Positions 34,351 through 45,242 of a DNA stretch of 64,000 bases are shown piece by piece. The DNA is from Acidobacteriota bacterium (GTDB lineage: Bacteria; Acidobacteriota; Terriglobia; Acidiferrales; UBA7541). Positions within the stretch are counted from its first letter, which is position 1. Each line of letters starts with the position of its first letter. Location: NCBI GenBank assembly GCA_003223215.1, contig QHYH01000091.1, positions 154,926 to 218,925 of the forward strand, in the 5' to 3' direction. The translations under genes and the position numbers were made by a program. Below the pieces are notes generated by a model that ran no database searches, was not told where the DNA came from, and saw only the letters and a program-made list of their open reading frames with translations.

Positions 34351-36327
34351 ATGAGCCGGATACGCATATTGCCGGAATCGGTCGCGAACAAGATCGCGGC
34401 GGGCGAAGTGGTCGAGCGGCCCGCGTCAGTGGTGAAGGAGCTGCTTGAGAACGCGCTCGATGCCGGCGGCAAGACGGTGCGCATCGAAGTCGAGCAGGGC
34501 GGGAAGCGCATGATTCGCGTGACCGACGACGGCCACGGGATGACCCATGATGACGCGCTGCTGGCGTTCGAGCGCCACGCCACGAGCAAGCTCAAGACAG
34601 CCGACGATCTTCTTTCCATCGCTACCCTCGGCTTTCGCGGCGAAGCGCTCCCATCCATTGCCGCGGTCTCGCGGCTTTTGCTCGAAACGCGCGACGAATC
34701 CGAACCCGAAGGCACGCGTGTCGAATTTGCCGGCGGCAAACTGCTGGGGGTGAAGCCGGCGGGATTGCCCGCTGGAACAACGGTGAGCGTTGCCGACATT
34801 TTTTATTGCGTCCCCGCGCGCCGAAAATTCTTGAAATCAGATACGACTGAGCTGGGCCACATCGCTTCGCTCGTCACGCACTATGCGCTGGCCAATCCTT
34901 CAAGGCAATTCATTCTCTCGACGCCGACGCAGGAAGTCATCAACTGCGCCCCCGCGGAAAAGCTGGCCGATCGTGTTTACCAGCTTTTCGGCCGACAGGG
35001 GCTGGACGAGCTAGTGGAAATTCCCTTGGTGTCTGCGCCGTTCCGCGCGGCCGTCACCGAGGCGCAACTCGATCCTGAAGAAGAGCGAGCATCGCTTACG
35101 GTGGCGGGCTTTACCTCCCGCCCCGAAGTGCAGCGGCTGAACCGCAACGGCATCTACATTTTTGTGAACCGCCGACTGGTGCGCGACCGGCTCATCCTCC
35201 ACGCGATTCACGAGGCTTATCGCAACATCCTGCCGCCCACGGTGTTCCCGGCAACGCTGCTGTTTCTTGAAATGCCGTACGAAGAGGTCGACGTCAACGT
35301 GCATCCGGCAAAAATTGAGGTGCGTTTCCGGCGCTCGCAATTTGTGCACGATTTCACGCGCGACACCATTCGCCAGTCGCTCATGAGCGCGCGGCCGATT
35401 GCCAGTTTTGCGACCGCGGCCACGACAGTAGCGGCACCGCCGTCGGCCGGTTTTGGAAACGGAGAGTATTCGAGCGGCAGCATTTCCGCACCGGGAGGAT
35501 CGAGTGTGCCGCGCGGGACCATTCCGCCAATGGAGCAGATTGGACTCGGCTCCGGCGTTGCTTCCGACGGCGGTTTCGATCTCACCGGCGCGCCAATCGA
35601 GCCTGTCGAGCAACGCATTCCCTTCAGCCCGGGCAGCGCGTTTGGAGCAGCGGTCGCCCGAGCGCAGGTTCCTGCGGCCTCGAATTGGGCCGCCAATCTT
35701 GCGTCGCCAAGTCCAGATGCTCCGGCAACGCTGCCTCGCCCGGAGCAGATCGCGGATCTAAAACCGCTCGGTCAGGTCAATTCCAGCTTCATCGTCGCCG
35801 TGAACGGCGAAGGCCTATGGATCGTGGATCAGCACGTGGCGCACGAGCGCGTGCTTTTCGAACAGCATCTTGAAGCGCGCCGCGCGGGGAAAATCGAAGC
35901 GCAGCGAATGCTGATGCCGCTGGTGATTGAGCTCTCGCCACGGCAAATCGTCACTTTTGAAAGAATCGCCGAGGAACTCGGTGCGAACGGCTTCGAGGTC
36001 GAGTTGATGGGTCCAAAGAGCGTGGCGATTCAAGCCGTGCCCGCCGGGGTCGCGGCGCCCGACGCCGAAAAACTCCTTCGCGAAATTCTTGACGGCATCG
36101 AGCGCGAAAATGCTGCGATTTCCATCGAAACGCTGCAAGCGAAAATCGCCGCGTCGACCGCCTGCCACGCGGCGATCAAGGTGAACATGCCGCTCGAGCC
36201 ATCCAAAATGGAATGGCTCCTGGACGCGCTGGCAAGAACAGATTGTCCGATGAGCTGCCCGCACGGGCGGCCGGTGGTGCTGCGCTATTCGGTAAGAGAA
36301 ATTGAGAAAGCGTTTCACCGGATTTGA
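34351..36327 (+). CDS. mutL: DNA mismatch repair protein MutL, endonuclease type
   Basis: MutL couples mismatch recognition to strand incision. The N-terminal GHKL ATPase is seen in IAAGEVVERPASVVKELLEN, DDGHGM and GFRGEALPSI. The C-terminal dimerisation/nuclease domain has DQHVAHERVLFE (from residue 493), which fits the metal-binding motif DQHA-x2-E-x4-E with Val for Ala. ACHAAIK (around C605) and CPHGRP (C636) complete the endonuclease signature. So this is the nicking type found in bacteria without MutH. A Gly/Ser/Pro-rich linker separates the halves. mutS is not in the window. The 243-nt spacer to aspS holds no recognised gene. Confidence 0.95.
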   Translation: MSRIRILPESVANKIAAGEVVERPASVVKELLENALDAGGKTVRIEVEQGGKRMIRVTDDGHGMTHDDALLAFERHATSKLKTADDLLSIATLGFRGEALPSIAAVSRLLLETRDESEPEGTRVEFAGGKLLGVKPAGLPAGTTVSVADIFYCVPARRKFLKSDTTELGHIASLVTHYALANPSRQFILSTPTQEVINCAPAEKLADRVYQLFGRQGLDELVEIPLVSAPFRAAVTEAQLDPEEERASLTVAGFTSRPEVQRLNRNGIYIFVNRRLVRDRLILHAIHEAYRNILPPTVFPATLLFLEMPYEEVDVNVHPAKIEVRFRRSQFVHDFTRDTIRQSLMSARPIASFATAATTVAAPPSAGFGNGEYSSGSISAPGGSSVPRGTIPPMEQIGLGSGVASDGGFDLTGAPIEPVEQRIPFSPGSAFGAAVARAQVPAASNWAANLASPSPDAPATLPRPEQIADLKPLGQVNSSFIVAVNGEGLWIVDQHVAHERVLFEQHLEARRAGKIEAQRMLMPLVIELSPRQIVTFERIAEELGANGFEVELMGPKSVAIQAVPAGVAAPDAEKLLREILDGIERENAAISIETLQAKIAASTACHAAIKVNMPLEPSKMEWLLDALARTDCPMSCPHGRPVVLRYSVREIEKAFHRI

Positions 36328-36471
36328 TTCTGTTGGGATTCGTGTCTTCCGGGGCGAAGGATCTCAAGGTAATGTAATGCGGTCATTTGAAGGGTCGGTA
36401 ATGGTGTGGACGCCCGAGATCCTTCGGCGAACCTCGTCGGTTCGCCCCAGGATGACCATCACGGGGGAGCA

Positions 36472-37236
36472 ATGACAGACACGCAAAAAAACGCCGTAGT
36501 CTTTGGGCTGGCCAACAAGCGCAGTATCGCCTGGGCCATTGCACAAAAGCTGCACGCGGCTGGCTGGCGGCTCGGAATAACGTATATGAACGAGCGCCTC
36601 GGACTGGAAGCGAAAGATCTGATCGCCGAATTGCCCGGCGCCTCCGGTTTCATGTGTGACCTCACCAAAGACGACGAGATCGCGCGACTCTACGACGAGC
36701 TAAAATCCCAATACGGCGTTTTGCACGCGGTGGTACACAGCGTGGGTTTCGCTCCGCCGGATGAATTGAAAAACCCATTTTTGATGACCACTCGCGAGGG
36801 CTTTCGCATCGCTCACGACATCAGCGTGTACTCGCTGATTGCCGTCGCGCGCGGCGCGGCCGCGTTAATGACCGAGGGTGGCGGGATCGTTACGCTCACT
36901 TATTATGGGTCGGAGAAGGTCGTGCCGAATTACAACGTGATGGGAGTCGCCAAAGCTGCGCTCGAAGCCACCGTTCGTTACCTGGCCAACGATCTGGGGC
37001 CGAAAGCCATCCGCGTCAACGCCATCTCGGCAGGCCCGATCAAAACTCTAGCCGCCCGCGGTATCGCGAATTTCAGTGAAATGCTTAAAATGCAAACCGA
37101 ACGCGCCCCGCTGAAACGCAATGTGGATCCAGGCGAAGTCGGCAATACGGCTGCGTTCTTGCTTTCCGACGCGGGCTCCGCCATCACCGGCGAGACCATT
37201 TACGTCGATTGTGGCTACAACATCATGGGTTTCTGA
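36472..37236 (+). CDS. fabI: Enoyl-[acyl-carrier-protein] reductase (NADH), FabI
   Basis: FabI performs the last reduction of each fatty-acid elongation cycle and is the triclosan target. The 254-residue SDR protein has the FabI-type cofactor motif GLANKRSIAWAIA, HSVGFAPPDEL, and the catalytic Tyr-x6-Lys in NYNVMGVAKAALEAT; YYGSEKVVPNYN contains the first active-site Tyr. RVNAISAGPIKTLAARGI and GETIYVDCGYNIMGF complete the fold. The start with GGGGGAG is preferred over an in-frame ATG 66 nt upstream. cmk begins 37 nt after the stop. Confidence 0.95.
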   Translation: MTDTQKNAVVFGLANKRSIAWAIAQKLHAAGWRLGITYMNERLGLEAKDLIAELPGASGFMCDLTKDDEIARLYDELKSQYGVLHAVVHSVGFAPPDELKNPFLMTTREGFRIAHDISVYSLIAVARGAAALMTEGGGIVTLTYYGSEKVVPNYNVMGVAKAALEATVRYLANDLGPKAIRVNAISAGPIKTLAARGIANFSEMLKMQTERAPLKRNVDPGEVGNTAAFLLSDAGSAITGETIYVDCGYNIMGF

Positions 37237-37273
37237 GGAAGTTGACAGTCGACCGTTTACGGTCAACGAAAGC

Positions 37274-37996
37274 ATGTCAAAACTGACAATCACGATTGAT
37301 GGCCCGGCTGGTTCCGGCAAGAGCAGCGTGGCGCGTCGCGTCGCAGCACTTCTGGGATATTCCTATCTCGACAGCGGAGCGATGTACCGTGCGCTGGCGC
37401 TGAAAGCCCTTGAACGAAAAGTGGCCCTCGACGACCAGGCGCGAATCGAGGCTCTTGCGAAGGAAACGCACATCGCGCTGAAACCGCCTACGCCCGACCT
37501 GGAGGCAGCGGGCGCAAAAAACAGGGTGTTTCTTGATGGGAAAGAAGTGACCCGCGAGATTCGCACCGCGGAAGTGGCGCAAGCAGCTTCGCAGCTCGCG
37601 ACGGTCGCCGCCGTGCGCCGCGTGCTCGTCGCCGAGCAGCAGCGGGCCGGGGCGGGAGGCTCCGTGGTCATGGAGGGCCGCGACATCGGCACCGTGGTTT
37701 TCCCCAACGCGGAGCTGAAGATTTTTCTCGACGCATCACCCGAAGTGCGCGCGGAGCGGCGCTGGAAAGAGCACCAGGAGAAGGGCGACAGAATGACGGT
37801 TGCGGAGGTGTTTGACGAAGTGATTGAGCGCGACAAGCGGGACCGCGAAAGAAAAGTTTCCCCGCTCATTCGCGCCGCCGACGCCGTGCTGGTCGACAAC
37901 TCCGCGATGGGCATCGAAGAAACCGCGCGGCTCATTGTCCTGCTCGCCAGCGAGCGCCAAAAGGAAGCAACCGCCTCTGCCGGGAAGAAAGTTTGA
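37274..37996 (+). CDS. cmk: Cytidylate kinase
   Basis: Phosphorylates CMP and dCMP. The 240-residue protein has the P-loop IDGPAGSGKSSVARRVA close to the N-terminus, LDSGAMYRALAL, the (d)CMP-binding block VVMEGRDIGTVVFPNA and the lid/C-terminal RDKRDRERKVSPLIRAADA. The frame is open further upstream, inside fabI, but the ATG at MSKLTITIDGPAG fits the family. It follows fabI by 37 nt and ends the plus-strand block. In many bacteria rpsA follows cmk; here a gene-poor stretch follows instead. Confidence 0.95.
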   Translation: MSKLTITIDGPAGSGKSSVARRVAALLGYSYLDSGAMYRALALKALERKVALDDQARIEALAKETHIALKPPTPDLEAAGAKNRVFLDGKEVTREIRTAEVAQAASQLATVAAVRRVLVAEQQRAGAGGSVVMEGRDIGTVVFPNAELKIFLDASPEVRAERRWKEHQEKGDRMTVAEVFDEVIERDKRDRERKVSPLIRAADAVLVDNSAMGIEETARLIVLLASERQKEATASAGKKV

Positions 37997-38463
37997 TCGG
38001 CAGGCATTCTGCCGGCGCCTGGAAATTGTGAAGCCCGCCAAAAAACGGCTCTTAGCAGGTAGCCCCTCACTTGCATAAGGCTCGGCATTTCCCCACTACT
38101 TCCGAGTCCGGCTTCTTTCTCTCCCTAATAAACATCGACTGGGCTTTATGCACTTGGTCTCAACTCGGTGCCTCCACCAACTTTTGCTGGTAAATGACTC
38201 ACAGCTTTGTAGGTCAAGGGCGCGCGTGGTTTTCGCGTTTGTCGGCGCGAAGCGCGAGTTGATCAGGAGAAGCGGACGGTTAGGCGCAGGTTCTCAGCAG
38301 GAAGGGCAAACGCAGATTCGAGCGTCAAGGGGTACCTTACTAGGTCGTCGCCGCCATGGGGATTCGCAAGTGTTTTTCGTGTGTTGGATCGGATTGGAGC
38401 TTGCTGATAAATCCAGCATTCAGAGACGGGATATAGCCAACGCGGAGAACAGAGGGAAACGTT

Positions 38464-38790
38464 TTAAGTCATTTTCGGAAATGGAATTGCCAGGAAGTAC
38501 GGGGCCGCACGCTTTGGAATACAAAGCACAAACGGTTCAAAAGCCTCGCGCAACATGGCGGCGTATTTCTTGCGGTCGTATCCGAACCATCCTTCCCACA
38601 AAGCGTAAGCCCGAACGCGACCATTGGGGACGTGGGCTTCGGCGTTGGTGATGATGTACTCGATGTTCTGTCCAGGTCGCAGCTTGACGCCATTTCCAAA
38701 GAGTTGCTACGCGGCTATCGCGGTAACTCCCGCTTTTTGGTAATCGCGTGTTCCCCGACAGGTAGTTAAGACGAGAAGTCTTCTGCAGCA
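38464..38790 (-). pseudogene. C-terminal remnant of a family-B DNA polymerase
   Basis: The minus strand reads LTTCRGTRDYQKAGVTAIAA, then an in-frame TAG, then QLFGNGVKLRPGQNIEYIIT, NGRVRAYALWEGWFGYDRKK and YAAMLREAFEPF to a TAA. The order (ending of the thumb, GxxLxPGxxIxYIIT, then YDxxKYxxxLxxAxEPF) is that of the C-terminus of PolB-type DNA polymerases, which some Acidobacteria carry. The N-terminal polymerase and exonuclease domains are not present upstream. The internal stop and missing 5' part make it dead. Family call rests on pattern memory, so moderate confidence. Confidence 0.6.
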
Positions 38791-39135
38791 AACTTTGGCG
38801 AAAGCACTGAAATTAGATGAGCTCGGAATTACCCAACGTGGGTAAGACAGACCTGACACCTTAAGCTACAGAAAAACGGCCGCTTATAAACCTCCTTGCT
38901 CCACTCGCAGTAAACTACCGCTAGCGGGCCAGCAATTCGAATTCTGAGCGGCCCTCGCCATTTAAAAGGTGAGCAATTCCGCGAGACTTTCCTTGAGTGT
39001 CATCGAATCTATAGGCTCAGCGAAGGTCTGCCGATAAATCATCAGCTACGGCAACCGATGGACGCACATCGACGGCTGGTCGGAGCGGAAGCCGCAGCAT
39101 AACCAGGTCCCGGCAAAGGGACAACACTAGCTGGG

Positions 39136-39163
39136 GGCGCAATGATTCTCCGTTGCGCCTTTT
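39136..39163 (+). terminator. Hairpin with T-tract reading on the plus strand
   Basis: GGCGCAA and TTGCGCC form a 7-bp stem with a 10-nt loop, followed by TTTTCT in the plus direction. It sits 18 nt past the stop of rho, which reads toward it from the other side; in that direction it has no U-tract. It may be the terminator of the lost plus-strand gene just upstream. Confidence 0.6.
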
Positions 39164-39181
39164 CTATTTGGAGATGTGAAA

Positions 39182-40477
<1,296 letters not shown>

Positions 40478-40682
40478 GGTTTCCTAATGTGTTGTGAATT
40501 GACCTTGAGAATCCGGATTGAGGTGACGCACCAAGCTGGCGGTTAACCGGCTCTATGGCCATGAACCGAAGGAGCGAGAACCAGCCGATGAGTAGACCGG
40601 ACTTTCCCAACCGAAGCAGTTTCCGGCCCCCTTCGAAGCCCACACTCCCCTCGTGTGTCTGAGATTGCGGGAAGACCGCTGC

Positions 40683-43091
40683 TTAGTTGGTCAAACTCTT
40701 GTCTTTCTCGGCGCCGGCCACGTAGGGTTCCGCGACGGGCGTTACCGTGGCATGCTCAAGCGGCACGACGGGCCGCTCCAGCGCAATCTGCAGCACTTCA
40801 TCCATGGTCTCGACAATATGGATCGTGAGACTGGAGAGAATCTCTTGCGGGATATCCGCTAGGTCCTTCTCATTGTCCTTCGGAAGCACTACCGTACGCA
40901 AGCCCATTCTGTGGGCGGCCAGGAGCTTCTCCTTGACACCCCCGATAGGCAGAACCTTGCCGCGCAAGGTGATTTCCCCGGTCATGGTCACGTCGCAGCG
41001 CACCGGGATTTTCGTCAGCGCGCTCACAATGGACGTGCAAATCGTGATGCCCGCGGACGGGCCGTCCTTGGGAATCGCGCCTTCCGGCACGTGCACGTGA
41101 ATGTCGATCGTGCGGTAGAAATCCCTTGGCAGGCCCAGGAGGTTCGAACGCGACCGCACGTAACTCATCGCGGCTTGCGCGGACTCCTGCATCACGTCGC
41201 CCAGTTTTCCGGTCAGTGTCAGTCGCCCCTTGCCTTCCATCAGCGTGGCTTCTGTGGCGAGCACCGATCCGCCCACTTCTGTCCAGGCCAGGCCGGTGGT
41301 CAATCCGACTTCGTTCTGTTTTTCCAGCCAAAATTCGCGGTATTTCAGCACTCCCAGGAAATCCTTCACGTTTTCTGCGTTAATCTCGACCGAGGAATCC
41401 GCGCCGTCGGTCACCACCTTGCGCGCCATTTTGCGCGCGATATTCTGGATTTCGCGCTCCAGGTTGCGCACTCCGGCTTCGTGGGTGTAGTGCCGGATAA
41501 TGTGCAACAGCCCTTCCTCGGTGAACTTGAGATTCTTCTCCGTCAACCCGGTCACTTCGCGCGCCCGCTTCACCAGGAAGCGTGTGGCGATTTCCATTTT
41601 TTCCTGTTCCGTGTAACCGGGAAGCCGCAGGATTTCCATGCGGTCCTGCAATGGTTGCGGAATGGTGTGCAACACGTTGGCCGTGCACACAAACATCACC
41701 TTGGAAAGATCGTATTCCACATCCAGGTAATGATCCGTGAACACGTGGTTGAGTTCCGGATCCAGCACTTCCATCAATGCTGCCGACGGGTCGCCCCGGA
41801 AGTCCGTAGACATTTTGTCCACTTCGTCCAGCACAAAAATCGGGTTCACCGTGCCGGCCTTTTTCATCATCTGGATGATCTGGCCGGGCAAAGCCCCGAT
41901 GTACGTCCGCCGGTGGCCGCGAACTTCTGCTTCATCGCGCACGCCGCCGAGCGAAACGCGCACGAACTTGCGCCCCGTGGCATGGCCGATGGACATCGCC
42001 AGCGAAGTCTTGCCGACGCCCGGAGGCCCGACAAAGCAAAGGATCGAGCCCTTTGGATTCTTCACCAGCTGGCGCACCGCGAGGAATTCCAGGATGCGAT
42101 CCTTGATCTTCTCGAGCCCATAGTGCTCCTCGTTGAGCACTTTCTCCGCCGCCTTGATGTCCCGGATTTCTTTGGAGCGCTTCTTCCACGGCACCGCAAT
42201 CAGCCAATCGAGGTAGTTGCGGCTGACCGTGGATTCCGCCGACATCGGCGGCATCAACTCCAGCCGCTTCAGTTCCTGCACGGCCTTCTCGTGCACATCC
42301 TTGGGCATGCCGGCCGCATCGATCTTCTTCTTCAGCTCGTCGGTTTCGCTTTTCTCGCCGCGTCCCAGTTCTTTCTGGATAGCCTTCAGCTTTTCGTTGA
42401 GGTAATACTCTTTTTGTGCGCGCTCCATCTGGCGCTTCACGCGAGTATTGATGTTGCGGTCGACGTTCAATTTCTCCAGTTCGATCTCGAGGATCTCTCC
42501 GATGCGGTTCAGCCGCTCCAGGGGATCCACGGTTTCAAGCAAGTCCTGCTTTTCGTCGACGGGAAGCTGCAGGTTCGCCGCGATTGTGTCCGAGAGACGC
42601 GACGGGTCATCGCCGCGTGCGGCCGCAATCATGGTGTCGTAATTCAGGCTTTGCGACAGCTTGATGAACTGCTCGTAGAGCCCGGTCACTTTCTCGACCA
42701 TCTGCTTGACCTGCGGCGAATCCTCGATGCGCTGGCCCATCAAACGGATCGTGGCTCTAAAGAAGCCTTCTTCCGTGGCGATGGAAAGCGCCCTGGCGCG
42801 CTCCACGCCTTCCACCAAAACTTTGATGTTGCCATCGGGCAGCTTCACGCTCTGCACGATATTCGCGAGCGTTCCAACCGCGTAGATCTCTTCCGGTTTC
42901 GGGTCATCCACCGAAGCGTCGTGTTGCGTGGAGAGGAAAATCTTTTTGTCGCTGGCGAGCGCCTCTTCAAGCGCGCGCACACTCGCTTCCCGGCCCACGA
43001 TGAACGGTGTCATCTGCTGCGGGAAGATGACCATATCGCGCACCGGCATCATCGGCACGCGCCTCATCTCTTGTTTTTCTCGTGTAAACAT
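40683..43091 (-). CDS. lon: ATP-dependent protease Lon
   Basis: Lon (LonA type) degrades damaged and short-lived proteins. The 802-residue protein has the N-terminal substrate domain ([20 protein letters not shown]), the AAA+ domain with [11 protein letters not shown] and the [13 protein letters not shown] Walker B region, and the serine-lysine protease domain with [10 protein letters not shown] (catalytic Ser) and [12 protein letters not shown] (catalytic Lys). The start [13 protein letters not shown] is chosen over an ATG 60 nt upstream because it fits the family better and follows AGGGG. It is last in the likely tig-clpP-clpX-lon transcription unit, 84 nt after clpX. Confidence 0.95.
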   Translation of the reverse strand: MFTREKQEMRRVPMMPVRDMVIFPQQMTPFIVGREASVRALEEALASDKKIFLSTQHDASVDDPKPEEIYAVGTLANIVQSVKLPDGNIKVLVEGVERARALSIATEEGFFRATIRLMGQRIEDSPQVKQMVEKVTGLYEQFIKLSQSLNYDTMIAAARGDDPSRLSDTIAANLQLPVDEKQDLLETVDPLERLNRIGEILEIELEKLNVDRNINTRVKRQMERAQKEYYLNEKLKAIQKELGRGEKSETDELKKKIDAAGMPKDVHEKAVQELKRLELMPPMSAESTVSRNYLDWLIAVPWKKRSKEIRDIKAAEKVLNEEHYGLEKIKDRILEFLAVRQLVKNPKGSILCFVGPPGVGKTSLAMSIGHATGRKFVRVSLGGVRDEAEVRGHRRTYIGALPGQIIQMMKKAGTVNPIFVLDEVDKMSTDFRGDPSAALMEVLDPELNHVFTDHYLDVEYDLSKVMFVCTANVLHTIPQPLQDRMEILRLPGYTEQEKMEIATRFLVKRAREVTGLTEKNLKFTEEGLLHIIRHYTHEAGVRNLEREIQNIARKMARKVVTDGADSSVEINAENVKDFLGVLKYREFWLEKQNEVGLTTGLAWTEVGGSVLATEATLMEGKGRLTLTGKLGDVMQESAQAAMSYVRSRSNLLGLPRDFYRTIDIHVHVPEGAIPKDGPSAGITICTSIVSALTKIPVRCDVTMTGEITLRGKVLPIGGVKEKLLAAHRMGLRTVVLPKDNEKDLADIPQEILSSLTIHIVETMDEVLQIALERPVVPLEHATVTPVAEPYVAGAEKDKSLTN

Positions 43092-43175
43092 GCGGGCCCC
43101 TGAACTTCTACCTCTGCCTCTTGGTTCCATACGGCCGAAGATTGGCCGCACCCTGAATTTGATGCGCGAGCCGGC

Positions 43176-44426
43176 TCATCCGGCTTTTTCGAGCAAGCTC
43201 CAGTTGATTTCGCGCGTGCGCACCATCTCCGCATTCACCACGAATTCGCGCACCTTCCGTTGCATGGGAAGGTGGTACATGAGCTCAAGCATGAGGTCTT
43301 CTAAAATCATTCGCAAGCCGCGCGCGCCCACTTTGCGCTGCAGTGCTAACTCTGCCACAGTTTCGAGCGCTTCCTCGGTAAATCGCAAGCGTACGTTCTC
43401 AAACTCAAACAGCCTCTGGTATTGCTTCAGCAAGGCGTTCTTCGGTTCCGTCAGAATCTTGACCAGCGCCGCTTTGTCCAAATCGTTCATCACGCCGGCA
43501 ACCGGCAGGCGGCCCACAAATTCCGGAATCAGTCCGTAGCGAATCAAATCGCCGGGCTGCACCTGCTCGAGCAGTTCCGTGTTCCGCCGCTGCGGCGTCG
43601 AAGGCATGGCGTCCGTGTGGAATCCGAGCGAGCGGCGCCCGGTGCGCTTCTCGATGATTTTTTCCAGGCCGACAAACGCCCCGCCGCAAATGAACAGGAT
43701 ATTCGTCGTATCCACCGGCGTGAATTCCTGGTGTGGATGCTTGCGCCCGCCCTGGGGCGGCACATTGGCCACGGTACCTTCCAGAATCTTCAGCAGCGCC
43801 TGTTGCACGCCTTCGCCGGAAACGTCGCGGGTAATCGACGGGTTCTCATCCTTCTTGGCGATCTTGTCGATCTCGTCGATGTAAATGATGCCTTGCTGCG
43901 CCTTTTGCACGTCGCCGTCGGCGGCCTGCAACAGCTTCAAAATAATGTTCTCGACGTCCTCGCCAACGTAGCCCGCTTCGGTCAACGTCGTCGCGTCCAC
44001 GATGGCAAACGGCACTTCCAGCATCCGCGAAAGGGTTTGCGCCAGCAGCGTCTTGCCCGTGCCCGTCGGCCCGATCAGCAGAATATTCGACTTGCTCAGT
44101 TCCACTTCGCCCGGCTGCTTGTTCAGGAAAATCCGTTTGTAGTGGTTGTACACGGCCACCGCGAGCTTTTTCTTCGTGCGGTCTTGACCGATCACGTAGC
44201 CATCGAGAAACCGCTTGATTTCCGGCGGCCGCGGAAGCTGGCGCGCCGGCGCCGTAACCTGTTCCCTCTTTTCGTCTTCCAGGATGGTCTGGCAAACGCC
44301 CACGCACTCGTTGCAGATATACGCGCGGGGATAGTCCGAAGGCGAACTGATCAGCTTTTCGACTTGCTCCTGCGTCTTGTGGCAAAAGGAGCAGCGCAAT
44401 GGCTCGTCTGGGTTAAATTTTTTCAC
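43176..44426 (-). CDS. clpX: ATP-dependent Clp protease ATP-binding subunit ClpX
   Basis: ClpX unfolds substrates and feeds them to ClpP. The N-terminal zinc-binding domain has C12/C15 and C38/C41 (CSFCHKTQ...ICNEC). The AAA+ core contains [25 protein letters not shown] (Walker B), and the pore/ClpP-contact regions; the IGF-type loop lies near GRRSLGF. The 416-residue length is typical. The start codon is GTG. It is downstream of clpP by about 160 nt; a weak promoter-like element lies in that gap. Confidence 0.96.
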   Translation of the reverse strand: MKKFNPDEPLRCSFCHKTQEQVEKLISSPSDYPRAYICNECVGVCQTILEDEKREQVTAPARQLPRPPEIKRFLDGYVIGQDRTKKKLAVAVYNHYKRIFLNKQPGEVELSKSNILLIGPTGTGKTLLAQTLSRMLEVPFAIVDATTLTEAGYVGEDVENIILKLLQAADGDVQKAQQGIIYIDEIDKIAKKDENPSITRDVSGEGVQQALLKILEGTVANVPPQGGRKHPHQEFTPVDTTNILFICGGAFVGLEKIIEKRTGRRSLGFHTDAMPSTPQRRNTELLEQVQPGDLIRYGLIPEFVGRLPVAGVMNDLDKAALVKILTEPKNALLKQYQRLFEFENVRLRFTEEALETVAELALQRKVGARGLRMILEDLMLELMYHLPMQRKVREFVVNAEMVRTREINWSLLEKAG

Positions 44427-44476
44427 AGGTTTGGAGGCCTCAGCTCCGCTGGGTCTTCGGAGACTCTATCCTTACT

Positions 44477-44504
44477 ATTCTAGGCCGATTTGTTCCCTGA
44501 GCAA
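44477..44504 (-). promoter_or_regulatory. Possible promoter upstream of clpX
   Basis: On the minus strand TTGCTC, 16 bp and TAGAAT precede clpX by about 50 bp. The -10 is good, the -35 matches only in TTG. An internal clpX promoter is known in other bacteria, but this one is a weak call. Confidence 0.3.
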
Positions 44505-44588
44505 GAGAGAAAGTCGTGGCGCTGCGGACTATCGGGAACGTGCCCTCGGCACGTACTTCGAACGGCAAAGCACTTCGCGCCCCAAAAT

Positions 44589-45209
44589 CTAACGATGCTT
44601 GTAGATGATCTCATCGATCATCCCGTATTCCTTGGCCTGCTCCGCGTTCATGATGTAATCGCGCTCGACGTCTTTCTCGATGCGGTCGATCGACTGGCCG
44701 GTATGTTTCGCCAGCAGCGCATTGATGGTCGTGCGCATGCGCAGGATTTCTTTTGCGTGAATATCGATGTCCGTGGCCTGCCCGCCCAGCCCCGACAGCC
44801 ACGGCTGGTGAATCAGGATGCGCGCGTTCGGCAGGGCAAAGCGCTTCTTCGGGGCGCCCCCGGTCATCAGGACTGCGGCAATCGAGGCCGCCTGCCCGAT
44901 GCACGTCGTCACCACGTCCGGCTTCACAAATTGCATCGTGTCATAAATCGCGAATCCCGCGGTGATCGAGCCACCCGGCGAATTGATATATAGCTGAATG
45001 TCCTTCTCCGGGTCTTCCGCCTGCAGGAACAACATTTGCGCGGTCGCCAGATTGGCCACATGGTCGTCGATCGGCGTGCCGATAAAAATGATGTGCTCTT
45101 TCAGCAGCCGGGAATAAATATCGTACGCCCGTTCGCCGCGGCTGGTCTGTTCGACCACCATCGGTACGAGGGTCGTTGCGCGGTAATCAGGTTCGTCGAA
45201 TTTTTTCAT
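44589..45209 (-). CDS. clpP: ATP-dependent Clp protease proteolytic subunit ClpP
   Basis: The serine peptidase barrel of ClpXP, 206 residues. The catalytic triad is Ser in [10 protein letters not shown], His in ILIHQPW and Asp in [15 protein letters not shown]. The N-terminus [20 protein letters not shown] and [20 protein letters not shown] are typical. The ATG is 33 nt after the stop of tig on the same strand. Only one clpP is in this window. Confidence 0.97.
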   Translation of the reverse strand: MKKFDEPDYRATTLVPMVVEQTSRGERAYDIYSRLLKEHIIFIGTPIDDHVANLATAQMLFLQAEDPEKDIQLYINSPGGSITAGFAIYDTMQFVKPDVVTTCIGQAASIAAVLMTGGAPKKRFALPNARILIHQPWLSGLGGQATDIDIHAKEILRMRTTINALLAKHTGQSIDRIEKDVERDYIMNAEQAKEYGMIDEIIYKHR

Positions 45210-45242
45210 GGAAGTAAGCCACTGGCACCCGGCCGGAAGATT

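Larger units (their letters stand above)
37997..39181. other. Gene-poor region between cmk and rho
   Basis: About 1.2 kb without an intact gene. It begins with a 6-bp hairpin (CGGCAG/CTGCCG) just after the cmk stop. It then holds a polymerase remnant (listed separately) and, near 39038-39130, a short open tail that reads ISYGNRWTHIDGWSE and ends at a TAG just before a plus-strand terminator. The tail is too short to name. The stretch looks like a scar of gene loss. Confidence 0.6.

Noticed and set aside
37997-39181. Structured RNA (SRP, RNase P or tmRNA) before the plus-strand terminator
   Set aside because: CCAGGTCCCGGCAAAGGGAC hints at an SRP loop but lacks the conserved GGAAGG and symmetric loop; no tmRNA or RNase P signatures.
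40911-43103. 730-codon open frame opposite lon
   Set aside because: Long antisense frame caused by high G+C; lon is clearly the real gene by its motifs.
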